Origin: Algoriphagus sp. NG3
Lineage (GTDB): Bacteria > Bacteroidota > Bacteroidia > Cytophagales > Cyclobacteriaceae
Assembly: GCF_034119865.1 (NCBI RefSeq)
Contig: NZ_CP139421.1
Location: 3,658,001 to 3,722,000 of the forward strand
Direction of reading: 5' to 3'
Length of the DNA: 64,000 bases
Each line of letters begins with the position of its first letter. Within the stretch, counting starts at the first letter, position 1. The notes beneath the pieces are model-generated. The model was not told where the DNA came from. It saw only the letters and a list, made by a program, of their open reading frames with translations, and did no database searches. The position numbers and the translations under genes were made by a program. Positions 8,866 through 16,966 of this stretch are shown here, piece by piece.

Positions 8866-9756
8866 ATGAAGGAATTAAAAAAAGAAGATATCAATCAGGA
8901 GGTATTTGATCTATACGATGCGTATGCACATAACAAACTGGATCGTAGGAATTTTATAGAAAAGCTATCCGCTTATGCCGTAGGAGGCGTGACGGTCGCA
9001 GCGCTCATGAGTGCGATGATGCCTAACTATGAAGATACCCGCACAATCAAATCCGATGATCCACGCTTAACTTCGGATTACATCACCTATGACTCACCGA
9101 AAGGCGGTGGCACAATCAAAGGTCTGCTCTCCATCCCCCAAGGAACTACCGGAAAAGTCCCGGGCGTAGTAGTTGTCCATGAAAACAGAGGGCTTAACCC
9201 ATACATCGAGGATGTAGGAAGAAGAACTGCGGTAGATGGATTTATCTCTTTGGCACCGGACGCACTTACCCCACTCGGCGGATATCCAGGAAATGACGAC
9301 GAAGGACGTGCGATGCAAAGCAAGCTCGATAGAAATTCAATGCTTGAGGACTTTATTGCAGCCTATGAGTACTTGAAAAACCATCCCAACTGCACGGGAG
9401 AAGTGGGCGTGGTAGGCTTCTGCTTTGGCGGATGGATAGCCAATATGATGGCAGTGCGGATTCCAGATCTTGGCGCGGCAGTGCCTTACTATGGAGGTCA
9501 GCCTTCAGCGGAAGAAGCTGTCCAGATCAAAGCCCCTCTGATGCTGCATTTCGCAAGTTTGGATGAGCGGGTAAATGCCGGCTGGCCAGCTTATGAAGAA
9601 GTGCTACAGGAAAACGGAGTAGAATACCAAGCATTTATGTATCCGGATGTAAATCACGGTTTCCATAACAATACCACCCCCCGCTACGACGAAGCGGCTG
9701 CCGCTTTATCCTGGGAAAGGACGGTTGGGTTTTTTAAGGTGCATTTGCAGGGGTAA
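8866..9756 (+). CDS. Dienelactone hydrolase family protein, exported
   Basis: 296-aa alpha/beta hydrolase. Residues ~25-50 ('KLDRRNFIEKLSAYAVGG' then 'AALMSAMM') look like an internal Tat-type signal/anchor, so it probably acts in the periplasm. The DLH fold is clear: 'GVVVVHENRGLNPYIEDVGR' (oxyanion region), nucleophile Cys in 'VGVVGFCFGGWIANMM', an Asp in 'FASLDERVNAG' and the His in 'DVNHGFHNN', giving a Cys-Asp-His triad. The family hydrolyses dienelactones and other small esters or lactones; the real substrate is unknown. It is monocistronic, with a hairpin-rich gene-free kilobase downstream. Confidence 0.88.
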   Translation: MKELKKEDINQEVFDLYDAYAHNKLDRRNFIEKLSAYAVGGVTVAALMSAMMPNYEDTRTIKSDDPRLTSDYITYDSPKGGGTIKGLLSIPQGTTGKVPGVVVVHENRGLNPYIEDVGRRTAVDGFISLAPDALTPLGGYPGNDDEGRAMQSKLDRNSMLEDFIAAYEYLKNHPNCTGEVGVVGFCFGGWIANMMAVRIPDLGAAVPYYGGQPSAEEAVQIKAPLMLHFASLDERVNAGWPAYEEVLQENGVEYQAFMYPDVNHGFHNNTTPRYDEAAAALSWERTVGFFKVHLQG

Positions 9757-9839
9757 GCCACTAGAATAATGAGGCTGTCTGAAAAAAGGTGATACAGCCT
9801 CATTTCTAAAACAATAACCGTTTCCCACTTTGTATGTCA

Positions 9840-10320
9840 TTTGAATGATCCTGAAAGGATCAAACTTCTCAATAACCATGGGTGCAACCCATGGATAAAA
9901 GAATATCTCACGATTCCTAACGACCCCGAATGGGGTCAAACTATCGAGTAATCTTCGATCTCCCACCGCACAAGTGAGTGTCTTCACTCATTTTCTTACT
10001 GGTTGGATCGAAGCATTAATTGATTGACTTGAAGATAGTTGCGAGTGAGACACTCACAACGGCAACACCTCTTTCGCCCAACTGATTGTCTCCACTTACT
10101 TGATTAGTCGATTAATTTAAGCAGGTTGAAAAGAATTATGAGTGAGGACACTCAAAACGGCGACACATTCATCAAGTGGTCTGTGAGGACACAGACCACG
10201 GCAGTGGTAGCAGAGAAATAGTTCAACCCTTTCAGGGTTGTTATTCTCTATTCAAAGCCTCTGTTAGCCACGGGTTTCACCCGCGGTTATTGAGAAGTTA
10301 GACCACTCCGTGGTCATAAA
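9840..10320. repeat. Pair of oppositely oriented REP-like hairpin units
   Basis: Perfect 15-bp inverted repeats AACTTCTCAATAACC (9863-9877) and GGTTATTGAGAAGTT (10285-10299) mark two mirror-image units. Each contains a short hairpin followed by (A/G/T)AAC, seen as GATCCTGAAAGGATC-AAAC at ~9848 and GACCACGGAGTGGTC-TAAC on the minus strand at ~10300. Next to the 15-mer is a second hairpin, CCATGGGTgcaACCCATGG (9876-9894) or CCACGGGTttcACCCGCGG (10268-10286). Further members are GACCCCGAATGGGGTC-AAAC (~9922-9941) and, on the minus strand, AACCCTGAAAGGGTT-GAAC (~10220-10240). The pattern of stem-loop plus fixed tetranucleotide is what REP sequences look like. No transposase is present. Confidence 0.7.
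9935..10200. repeat. 266-bp direct repeat, copy 1, rich in GTGAGTG-type hairpins
   Basis: Near-identical to 10396-10660. It holds four short stem-loops: AAGTGAGTG-TCTT-CACTCA (~9972-9990), GAGTG-AGA-CACTC (~10043-10055), GAGTG-AGGA-CACTC (~10140-10153) and GTGGTCTGTG-AGGA-CACAGACCAC (10176-10199). The stems share the GAGTG/CACTC core and AGGA/TCCT-like loops. There is no ORF of note. Confidence 0.85.
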
Positions 10321-10395
10321 ATGATAATGTTAACCCTTTGCATGACTTACGACCCCGAAGCGACAGTCCCGATGAGGGCAGTGATTTCGGGAGGT

Positions 10396-10660
10396 GTCAA
10401 ACTATCGAGTAATCTTCGATCTCCCACCGCACAAGTGAGTGTCCTCACTCATTTGCTTACTGGTTGGCTCGAAGCATTAATTAAATGACTTGAAGATAGT
10501 TGTGAGTGAGACACTCACAACGGCAACACCTCTTTCGCCCAACTGAGTATCTCCACTTACTTGATTAGTCGATTAATTTAAGCAGGTTGAAAAGAATTAT
10601 GAGTGAGACACTCAAAACGGCGACACATTCATCAAGTGGTCTGTGAGGACACAGACCACG
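10396..10660. repeat. 265-bp direct repeat, copy 2
   Basis: Second copy of the block at 9935-10200, starting GTCAAACTATCGAG and ending CACAGACCACG in both. Differences are point changes and single-base indels (for example TCTT versus TCCT in the first loop, GAGGACACTC versus GAGACACTC). The copies are offset by about 460 bp and separated by the REP-like unit at 10205-10320. The NYN gene starts 117 bp downstream. Confidence 0.85.
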
Positions 10661-10776
10661 ATGGCAGAGAAACACATTCACCTTCAACATTCCTCTTAAA
10701 AAGGATTTTCTCTCTCCAATTCCCCACCTCGGCTTACTAATTGCTAACTTAAGGGCTGCAACTTTTATTTTTATAA

Positions 10777-11559
10777 ATGGAAAACAACAAATTCAACATC
10801 GCCGTCCTGATAGATGGGGACAATGCCCAGGCAAAATTGATCAAGGAAATCCTCGAAGAGGTTTCCAAATACGGCAAAGCCACTATCCGTAGAATCTACG
10901 GAGACTGGACTACGCCCCATATGAATAGCTGGAAGGAAATTATCAACTTGTATTCGTTCAGCCCCATCCAGAAGTTCTCCTACACCACCGGAAAAAACTC
11001 CACTGACAGCTCCATGATCATCGATGCGATGGACATACTGCACAGCGGCAGCGTGGATGGCTTTTGTATCGTTTCCTCGGATTCAGATTACACAGGTTTA
11101 GCCAAAAGGATCCGGGAAGAAGGCATGTTTGTGATGGGAATCGGGCGGAGAATCACCCCCAAGGCTTTTGTGCAGTCCTGCGAGATATTCACTTATGCAG
11201 AAAACCTTTTGCCTGAAGAAAAACCCAAATCCAATCCTAAGAAAGTGGAGAAATCCCAGGTCAGTACTACACGAAAAAATGTAGTGGTGACTGAGGAAAT
11301 CAAAAAAGAACTACCTGAAAAAGAAACCGCAGAACTGGATCTGAGTATTATAGACAAGGCTTTTGAGATCTCATCCGATGAGGAGGAGGAAATCCACATT
11401 GCCAAGATAGGTGCCTCACTGAGAAAGATCGACCCGAGTTTTGATCCGAGATCCTATGGCTTCCGCAATCTTACGGAGCTTTTCAGAAATCTGGACAAAT
11501 ATGTGGTAGTGAAGAATCTGGTGAATGGATTGAATTATCCGCTGGTGAAGCTGAAGTAG
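10777..11559 (+). CDS. NYN (LabA/DUF88-type PIN-fold) protein with C-terminal OST-HTH/LOTUS domain
   Basis: 260 aa. The NYN domain spans ~5-145: 'NIAVLIDGDNAQ' (first catalytic Asp pair), 'IRRIYGDWTT', 'DSSMIIDAMDIL' and 'GFCIVSSDSDYTGLAKRIRE' carry the acidic metal-binding residues of PIN-like nucleases. Residues ~150-190 are a Lys/Glu-rich linker. Residues ~190-258 ('IDKAFEISSDEEEEIHIAKI', 'FDPRSYGFRNLTELFRNL') match an OST-HTH/LOTUS RNA-binding domain. The predicted role is a cytoplasmic RNA-directed nuclease or RNA-binding regulator; the target is unknown. It is monocistronic and starts 117 bp after the hairpin island. Confidence 0.88.
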   Translation: MENNKFNIAVLIDGDNAQAKLIKEILEEVSKYGKATIRRIYGDWTTPHMNSWKEIINLYSFSPIQKFSYTTGKNSTDSSMIIDAMDILHSGSVDGFCIVSSDSDYTGLAKRIREEGMFVMGIGRRITPKAFVQSCEIFTYAENLLPEEKPKSNPKKVEKSQVSTTRKNVVVTEEIKKELPEKETAELDLSIIDKAFEISSDEEEEIHIAKIGASLRKIDPSFDPRSYGFRNLTELFRNLDKYVVVKNLVNGLNYPLVKLK

Positions 11560-11630
11560 TTATGGTGTAGGGTGACCGATGTCGGGTGTCGGGTGTAGCA
11601 TCAATTTCAGTGTTAATCAAGCATCAAAAG

Positions 11631-11656
11631 ATTGGCTAAACTCTACGATGAGGCAG
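11631..11656. repeat. 26-bp direct repeat, left copy flanking the NAD(P)-binding gene
   Basis: ATTGGCTAAACT followed by CTACGATGAGGCAG. The same sequence with two changes recurs at 12409-12434, just after the gene. Around it are GTCGG/CCGAC-rich repeats that can pair (GATGTCGGGTGTCGGGTGT near 11578 against GGGCATCCGACATCG near 11660). Confidence 0.7.
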
Positions 11657-11693
11657 CATCGGGCATCCGACATCGAACATATAATAAAAACAC

Positions 11694-12377
11694 ATGGGGC
11701 TGAAAATCATCATCACAGGGACTACAGGAATGGTTGGAGAGGGCGTGATGCAGCGTTGCCTGGAAAACCCGATGGTCGAAAAGGTCTTGTCTATCAGCCG
11801 CAAACCAAACGGGCATCAGCATCCGAAACTGGAAGAGTTAATCCATGGTGATTTCACAGATCTTAGCCCTGTGGAAGATCAGCTTACTGGTTACGATGCT
11901 TGTTTTTTCTGTGCAGGAATATCTTCACTCGGAATCAGCAAAGAGCAATACGAAAAGATCACGTATGAGTTGACTTTGAGCTTTGCCTCCACTTTAGCGA
12001 AGCTGAACCCCCAGATGACCTTCACTTATGTATCTGGACAGGGAACTGACAGTTCAGAAAAAGGGAAAAGCCACTGGGCAAGAGTGAAAGGCAAAACCGA
12101 GAATGAGCTGAAGAAGCTGCCTTTCAAGCAAGTTTATGCCTATCGCCCCGGTGCGATGAAACCATTGGAAGGAGCTAAACATGTACTTTCTTGGTATAAA
12201 TTCTTTGCCTGGATGTACCCCATTGGCAGGACACTTTTCCCAAATGGATTTAATACGCTGGCCGAGGTCGGGGATTCCATGGTATATGTAAGTTCACATC
12301 CCTACACCAAATTCATATTAGAAGGAAGGGAGATAACCGAAACTGCAAATCTTCTGAACTTAAGCAAATCTATATGA
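11694..12377 (+). CDS. NAD(P)-binding Rossmann protein (atypical SDR / epimerase-like)
   Basis: 227 aa. 'KIIITGTTGMVGEGVMQRCL' near the N-terminus is the T-G-x-x-G-x-x-G dinucleotide-binding turn of atypical SDRs. 'YDACFFCAGISSLGISKEQY' is the fourth strand and 'FTYVSGQGTDSSEKG' holds the Ser-containing strand. A usual Y-x-x-x-K is not evident; 'WARVKGKTENELKKL' carries the Lys-bearing helix. 'AYRPGAMKP' is typical of the NAD(P)H-binding family related to YbjT/complex I subunit-like proteins. Cytoplasmic, substrate unknown. It stands alone between two 26-bp direct repeats and faces the DUF4221 gene. Confidence 0.8.
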   Translation: MGLKIIITGTTGMVGEGVMQRCLENPMVEKVLSISRKPNGHQHPKLEELIHGDFTDLSPVEDQLTGYDACFFCAGISSLGISKEQYEKITYELTLSFASTLAKLNPQMTFTYVSGQGTDSSEKGKSHWARVKGKTENELKKLPFKQVYAYRPGAMKPLEGAKHVLSWYKFFAWMYPIGRTLFPNGFNTLAEVGDSMVYVSSHPYTKFILEGREITETANLLNLSKSI

Positions 12378-12408
12378 AGCTTTGATGAAGAGTAAAAACT
12401 AGTATAGG

Positions 12409-12434
12409 ATTGGCTAAACTTCACGATGAGGCAG
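12409..12434. repeat. 26-bp direct repeat, right copy flanking the NAD(P)-binding gene
   Basis: ATTGGCTAAACT followed by TCACGATGAGGCAG, matching 11631-11656 at 24 of 26 positions and in the same orientation. It is followed by CCGGCCACCGGACATCCGACA, again similar to the sequence after the left copy. Confidence 0.7.
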
Positions 12435-12474
12435 ACATCCCGCACCGGCCACCGGACATCCGACAACAAAAACC

Positions 12475-13638
12475 TCACTCCAATTCCCTTAACTTAAACA
12501 CTTCAAAGCTCACCAAATCCTCTTTGTTTTTGGGATTATCAGGATGGCTGATGGAAATATACAATCCTTCTTCTCCCACAAAGGAATTTCCGGGATAGTA
12601 GGTGTTTTCAGGCATAAGTTTTTCACCCAAAATATTCAGATCCTTGTCGAGAATCATGACGGAGAATTTTCTAGGGAATCTCCTGAGCTGGTTGATTTCC
12701 TCTTCATTTTCCACTTCTACTTTCGGGAAAACAAAGCGGTAAAACACCCCGCGGTAACTGTCATATAAAAGGCGCTCGTATCGGTCGGAAGCGAACAGGT
12801 AAGACTGCAACGCCATACGATCAGTTATATCCGGAAAACTTTGAAAAGTCTGTTCAAGGTATTGGCTCTTTGCAGGAACTACCGAAAGCACTTCCCCTTC
12901 CATATCGGACACATATAGATTATGATCAGCAACAAAGGAATATACCAACTTATCTTCCGCTCTTACCATACTAAAATCCAGTAGCTTTGCCCCTTCTGAC
13001 ACATAATTCTCAGGATACCCCATTTTTGAAAGTGTAACTTCCTCTGTGCTGAGGTCTATGGAATAGGTTAGTTTTTTGTCGGAAAGATATGCAGATGTGA
13101 CTTCAGAGGCACGCATATCTGGCCTGGTTTTTACCAATAACTTCCCCTTCGAGACAACAGGATCTGAAACAAAATAGGCATTGTGGACAAATGCAAAATC
13201 ATGACCAGCAGGAGGTTCATAGTTGATTTTGGAAATAACTTTGGCTGTAGTGTCTGATAGATGGAGTTCCCCACCTGGAAATCCAAATAAAAATATGCTA
13301 TCCATCGACTGCACGAAAAATCCCTGCACAAAACCTACACCATTTGGCCCTTCCAGATCAAAAACTATCCGTTTATGCATCCTTCCTGAATCCAGGTTAT
13401 AGAGTTGGATTTCATTGTTGCTCATATTTAGATTGAAGAGCCAAGAACCATTTTTATCCTCATAAGCAAAAAGCCCATCGCTCACATTGGAGGTCTGACT
13501 ATCGATTTGCAAGGAGAGCACCTCTCCATCAGTCACCAATTCCTGAGGAGTAGTTATATTATCTGAACCAGTTCCACAGCTTTGCAAAAAAAGCAGTCCT
13601 CCAGAAATGATCCATAAAAGAGCCCGATAGTTTTTCAT
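12475..13638 (-). CDS. DUF4221-like lipoprotein, probable beta-propeller
   Basis: 387 aa. 'MKNYRALLWIISGGLLFLQS' then Cys is a type II signal peptide, so it is membrane-anchored. The rest is all-beta with repeated aromatic/Gly strands ('GSWLFNLNMSNNEIQLYNLD', 'SMDSIFLFGFPGGELHLSD', 'YERLLYDSYRGVFYRF', 'FSVMILDKDLNILGEK'), suggestive of a propeller. Bacteroidota carry many such lipoproteins (DUF4221/6-bladed propeller type), often in multiple copies. The assignment to DUF4221 is from general resemblance. No function is known; there is no operon partner, and it is convergent with the NAD(P)-binding gene. Confidence 0.65.
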   Translation of the reverse strand: MKNYRALLWIISGGLLFLQSCGTGSDNITTPQELVTDGEVLSLQIDSQTSNVSDGLFAYEDKNGSWLFNLNMSNNEIQLYNLDSGRMHKRIVFDLEGPNGVGFVQGFFVQSMDSIFLFGFPGGELHLSDTTAKVISKINYEPPAGHDFAFVHNAYFVSDPVVSKGKLLVKTRPDMRASEVTSAYLSDKKLTYSIDLSTEEVTLSKMGYPENYVSEGAKLLDFSMVRAEDKLVYSFVADHNLYVSDMEGEVLSVVPAKSQYLEQTFQSFPDITDRMALQSYLFASDRYERLLYDSYRGVFYRFVFPKVEVENEEEINQLRRFPRKFSVMILDKDLNILGEKLMPENTYYPGNSFVGEEGLYISISHPDNPKNKEDLVSFEVFKLRELE

Positions 13639-13942
13639 TTGGTTTAAATTTGTTTTTTATCGGTCACACCTGCCTTGCCGGACAGGCTCGATTTTATCTG
13701 ATTAATTTGTGTTTTAAAGGACAAATCCTTTCCCCAACCTGTATTCTGTGCTTAATCTGTCATACAGGCAGATGATCAATAATCACTCCAATATATACCA
13801 CTTAAATCTACAATCGGTTTAACGTACTTAATTTACAAGTTTCAGCTTATAGTATATAATAAATTCATCTTCGGTTTCGAAAAAATCCGGATTCAGCAGC
13901 GCTAATACTTCTTTAGATATTAAAAACTTAGACAACTTCCAC
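13639..13942. other. Gene-free interval
   Basis: 304 bp between two minus-strand genes. It contains a palindromic GC patch near 13669-13690 (CCTGCCTTGCCGGACAGGC) of the same kind as at 14776-14796. On the minus strand, about 13835-13930, there is an open stretch without a start codon whose translation ends 'FFETEDEFIIYYKLKLVN' before a stop. It could be a decayed gene end, but support is weak. No promoter consensus was found. Confidence 0.4.
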
Positions 13943-14611
13943 CTAGAGCTCCGCCAGCACTATATTCCTGAACTCTACCTCGGCTCCTTCAGCTTGCAAT
14001 GCAATCTTACCCCGTGTGGCAGTTGCATTAAAACCGTCATTCACCAAATCACCATTCAGCCAGACCGTCACTTTATCCGCCTCACAGGTAATCTTGATAT
14101 GATTCCATTCACCAAGCGGCTTTTCAGAATCATCAGTAAGATTTTTGATCCTCCTTTCCTTCTTCCCATTTACTCCCCAGTTCTCCTTAGGGCCTCTTCT
14201 TGCCTCCATGTCCTCCACTTCTATATTTTCCTGAATGCACCAAAAATCACCGGCATTGCTATGCATAAGCTGCACTTCTATAGACCGGGGAAACATATCG
14301 TACAAAGCTCTAGGAGTAGAGGCATGTACTAAAATGCCGCAATTCCCAGGATCTCCGGCAAATCTATAGTCTAGCTCCAGCGTATAATTGTCATACTCCG
14401 CTTCAGAGATCAAATGCCCCTGAGGCGTGCCCAAACTCACCAAAAGACCATTTCGAACGATAAATGGGATTCTAAGCGAGCTGTCTGCCTCCAGGTCTGG
14501 GATATCCATGTACCATCCGGATAAACTTTTTCCATCAAAGAGGTTTTGGGTTTGGCTTTGGACAAAAAATGAAAGAGAGATAAAAAATAGTAGTAAGGAA
14601 ATATTTTTCAT
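13943..14611 (-). CDS. DUF1080 protein (3-keto-disaccharide hydrolase-like), exported
   Basis: 222 aa with a Sec signal ('MKNISLLLFFISLSFFVQSQ') and no lipobox. The mature domain is a concanavalin-like beta sandwich of the DUF1080 family: 'NLFDGKSLSGWYMD' at the start, 'LELDYRFAGDPGNCGILVHA', 'SIEVQLMHSNAGDFWCIQ', 'GEWNHIKITCEADKVTVWLN' and a C-terminal 'GKIALQAEGAEVEFRNIVL'. Characterised DUF1080 enzymes of Bacteroides hydrolyse 3-keto-glycosides made by Gfo/Idh/MocA dehydrogenases. A second family member lies at 32412-33215, next to such a dehydrogenase. Here the gene is alone. Periplasmic location expected. Confidence 0.86.
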   Translation of the reverse strand: MKNISLLLFFISLSFFVQSQTQNLFDGKSLSGWYMDIPDLEADSSLRIPFIVRNGLLVSLGTPQGHLISEAEYDNYTLELDYRFAGDPGNCGILVHASTPRALYDMFPRSIEVQLMHSNAGDFWCIQENIEVEDMEARRGPKENWGVNGKKERRIKNLTDDSEKPLGEWNHIKITCEADKVTVWLNGDLVNDGFNATATRGKIALQAEGAEVEFRNIVLAEL

Positions 14612-14726
14612 GATTTTGGGTTTGTTAACGATGCTTCAAGCTAAAAATAATCCGGCAATTCTCATGATACTTTTTCATAGTCTAGTTTCAACAGACTATT
14701 ACCAGCTACACCGTTGGCAAAGGAAG

Positions 14727-14796
14727 AGCCTTCGACTCCGCTCAGGCTGACAAAACCCTGGTTCAAGCCTCATGACCTGCCTGACCGATAGGCAGG
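14727..14796. repeat. Intergenic palindromes (REP-like)
   Basis: The 385-bp gap 14612-14996 holds AGCCT-TCGACTCCGCTC-AGGCT (14727-14748), related to the arm sequence of the elements at 6201 and 8621 (TCGACTYCGCTC), and CCTGCC-TGACCGATA-GGCAGG (14776-14796). Nothing else is recognisable in the gap. Confidence 0.5.
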
Positions 14797-14996
14797 CTTG
14801 GATCTATTATAATGAAGTCCTCAGACTTCTATTCTCTTTGATACAAATGGCAGTCTGGAGACTGTATTGATACTGGCACAAATCCGAATACTTGCTCCAA
14901 AGTGAGTCTTAACAATCCATTTACTCCCTTCTTAAACCTGAAAACAGCAATTACAAATGTAAATAAAAGCTGATCACTGAGGCTGATCACTGGCAA

Positions 14997-15392
14997 CTAC
15001 TTTTCCCTCGCTTCCCAGATCCTCATAAAAAGCATATGTGCCATCCTCCTCGCATGTTCCTTCGCATAGTCTGCCACTTCACCCTCAAAGTACCTGTCGA
15101 TGGTTCCAAACCACAACTCCAGCCAATTTCCAAAATGTGCTTGTTCTATGCTGTTGTCCACTTCGGCATCCACCTGCCGGTGTACTTTCACTGGATTAAA
15201 CTTTCCCGCACCTGGGCCAGTTTGCAGCAGGATCATTTCCCAAAAATCGCTCAGATGAATCAGATGGGTATCCCAGTCTTTAACCACTCCATTGAAAATA
15301 GGGCCCAGCGTATCGTGTTTTCTGACTTGGTCATAAAATCTCCTGACCAAAAAATCCACTTCTTTTCTAGATCTAATCTCTCCTCTATCCAT
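14997..15392 (-). CDS. Truncated haemoglobin, group III
   Basis: 131 aa, the usual length for a 2-over-2 globin. 'VRRFYDQVRKHDTLGPIF' is the A/B-helix region of group III globins. 'HLIHLSDFWEMILLQTG' follows. The probable proximal haem His is His71 in 'VKVHRQV', with 'HFGNWLELWFGTID' and the C-terminal 'HARRMAHMLFMRIWEAR' completing the fold. These cytoplasmic globins bind O2/NO, with roles proposed in nitrosative stress or O2 handling. The start is 6 bp after the stop of the phosphodiesterase gene, so the two are co-transcribed; a functional link is not obvious. Confidence 0.9.
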   Translation of the reverse strand: MDRGEIRSRKEVDFLVRRFYDQVRKHDTLGPIFNGVVKDWDTHLIHLSDFWEMILLQTGPGAGKFNPVKVHRQVDAEVDNSIEQAHFGNWLELWFGTIDRYFEGEVADYAKEHARRMAHMLFMRIWEAREK

Positions 15393-15398
15393 TTCTAT

Positions 15399-16637
15399 CT
15401 ACTTTAAAATCGGTTCCAACACCTCCAATTTACCATCAATATCCTCAGGAATCGGCAAGCCTAGAATTTTACAGATCAGGGGATAAACATGGATGTTCTG
15501 GAAGGTTTCAATCTCTAAACCTGTTTTAAATGCCGGGCCATTGGCATAGAAAATAGCATGCATGTCCTTATAGGCTGGGCTAAAACCATGCTCACCAAGA
15601 ACTTCAGTCCCCAGACTCTCCGCATTCTGTCTGATCCTGGGCAAGGCTGACCCCCAGGCAAGGTAATACCCTCTGTCAGGTATAATCAGTATGTCCCCTA
15701 TCCTATCCTTATACATCAGATCCTGATAATTTTCCTTGTGATCCACATCAGTCACATGAATGGGCATAGCCGATTTTTCCAGTGCTTTTATCACTTTCTT
15801 TTTATCCTTTTCATTCTCCAGATAGACATGAGCCAAAGCTCCATTATTGACCACTCTCCCCGGAATATTTCGTGTTAGCTCATTAAGATTCAGAAAATTA
15901 TCCACAGGTATGTCTGCCATCCCGTGATCTGATACCACGATCACATTGATAGTCATATCAATACTTTTTAACCCTTCAAATAAAGCCCCCAACTCCCGGT
16001 CTAGTCTTTCCAAAGCCGCGGATAATTGCTCCTCGTTATTAGGCCCGTAGCGATGTCCCACATCATCCATATCCGAGAAATAAAGCGTAATCATCCTGGG
16101 ACGCTCCGCTTGCGGAAGCTCCAACCATTTGAATACCTCTGTCACTCTTGTCAGATTGCTCACCCCACCATCATATGCATAATAATAACTCGGGCGGATC
16201 CCCTGCACATCTGCTTCAGATCCCACGAAGAAATAGCTGGCGGCTTTTATATTATTCTGCTCAGCCAGAACCCACAGGGGCGTGCCTCCATACCAGGTTC
16301 CATCTTGGACTAACTCCTTTTTTCCGATTCCGTAAGTCTGATCTTTCTCCGGATCATAAAATGAATTGTCCACCAAACCATGATGCTCAGGCTTCATTCC
16401 GGTGGCAATAGTATAGTGGTTAGGAAAAGTCTTGCTGGGAAAGGAGGGCATCATACTTTTTGCCGCCACACCAGTAGCTATAAATCTGCTTAAATTCTCC
16501 GGCTGGAATCGGGCCACATAATCGTACCGAAACCCATCCAGTGAGATCAATAATACTATAGGCTCAGTATTCTCCTGTGCAGAAGAAACTAGTGGAAAAA
16601 CCAAAACACTGAGGAGAAGCAGGCAAACTTTTTTCAT
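15399..16637 (-). CDS. Type I nucleotide pyrophosphatase/phosphodiesterase (ENPP-like), exported
   Basis: About 412 aa from ATG 16637, which begins 'MKKVCLLLLSVLVFPLVSSA' (Sec signal). An upstream ATG at 16655 is unlikely because it lies in the promoter -7 element. The alkaline-phosphatase-superfamily fold shows 'VLLISLDGFRYDYV' (metal Asp), 'PSFPSKTFPNHYTIATGM' with the Thr nucleophile (T70), 'TLYFSDMDDVGHRYGP' (Asp/His ligands), 'VIVVSDHGMADI' and 'GEHGFSP'. Family members cleave nucleotide or phospholipid phosphodiesters in the periplasm. It is first in a two-gene operon with the globin. Confidence 0.9.
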   Translation of the reverse strand: MKKVCLLLLSVLVFPLVSSAQENTEPIVLLISLDGFRYDYVARFQPENLSRFIATGVAAKSMMPSFPSKTFPNHYTIATGMKPEHHGLVDNSFYDPEKDQTYGIGKKELVQDGTWYGGTPLWVLAEQNNIKAASYFFVGSEADVQGIRPSYYYAYDGGVSNLTRVTEVFKWLELPQAERPRMITLYFSDMDDVGHRYGPNNEEQLSAALERLDRELGALFEGLKSIDMTINVIVVSDHGMADIPVDNFLNLNELTRNIPGRVVNNGALAHVYLENEKDKKKVIKALEKSAMPIHVTDVDHKENYQDLMYKDRIGDILIIPDRGYYLAWGSALPRIRQNAESLGTEVLGEHGFSPAYKDMHAIFYANGPAFKTGLEIETFQNIHVYPLICKILGLPIPEDIDGKLEVLEPILK

Positions 16638-16652
16638 CGGATAAACTTTCCA

Positions 16653-16683
16653 CAAAAATACCAGCTACCGGAGTGGCAAACAA
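16653..16683 (-). promoter_or_regulatory. Bacteroidota-type promoter for the phosphodiesterase-globin operon
   Basis: On the minus strand the -7 element TATTTTTG (16660-16653) matches TAnnTTTG, with TTG (16683-16681) 20 bp upstream as the -33 element. Transcription would start near 16646, only compatible with the start codon at 16637. Confidence 0.55.
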
Positions 16684-16966
16684 TCCAATCTTCAGTAATA
16701 ACAGTTTGATAAACCAGCGCGGGATTATTTATCCTACAGCTCTACAGTTATGGGAAGTTTTTCCCATGCAAACTTTCAAAAAGCCTTTTTATTCGCTCCA
16801 TTGTTAAGTTGGTACATCTATTGAATAGCACAATGCTTCACACATTCCTGAATATGAGATGGGGTGTGGCGTAAGCGCAATGCCTTGGGAAGATTATCCG
16901 TAAAACCAGATTCTTAGGAAACCATCTCCGGGCAGGCGAGTAGAACTAATCAAGACAATTATAAAG
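16684..16966. other. Gene-free interval between divergent genes
   Basis: About 300 bp separate the phosphodiesterase and OmpA genes. Apart from the minus-strand promoter at its left edge I see no ORF, repeat or clear hairpin. The promoter of the OmpA gene must lie here but no exact TAnnTTTG was found. Confidence 0.4.

Noticed and set aside
9935..10660. CRISPR array
   Set aside because: Only two long copies with internal hairpins; no 25-40 bp regularly spaced repeats, no variable spacers, no cas genes.
11579..11851. 90-codon ORF overlapping the NAD(P)-binding gene
   Set aside because: Out-of-frame shadow of a gene with clear dinucleotide-binding motifs.
13835..13930. Possible remnant coding end 'FFETEDEFIIYYKLKLVN' on the minus strand
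   Set aside because: No start codon and only ~35 residues; no homologue recognised, so recorded only as a note in the interval.
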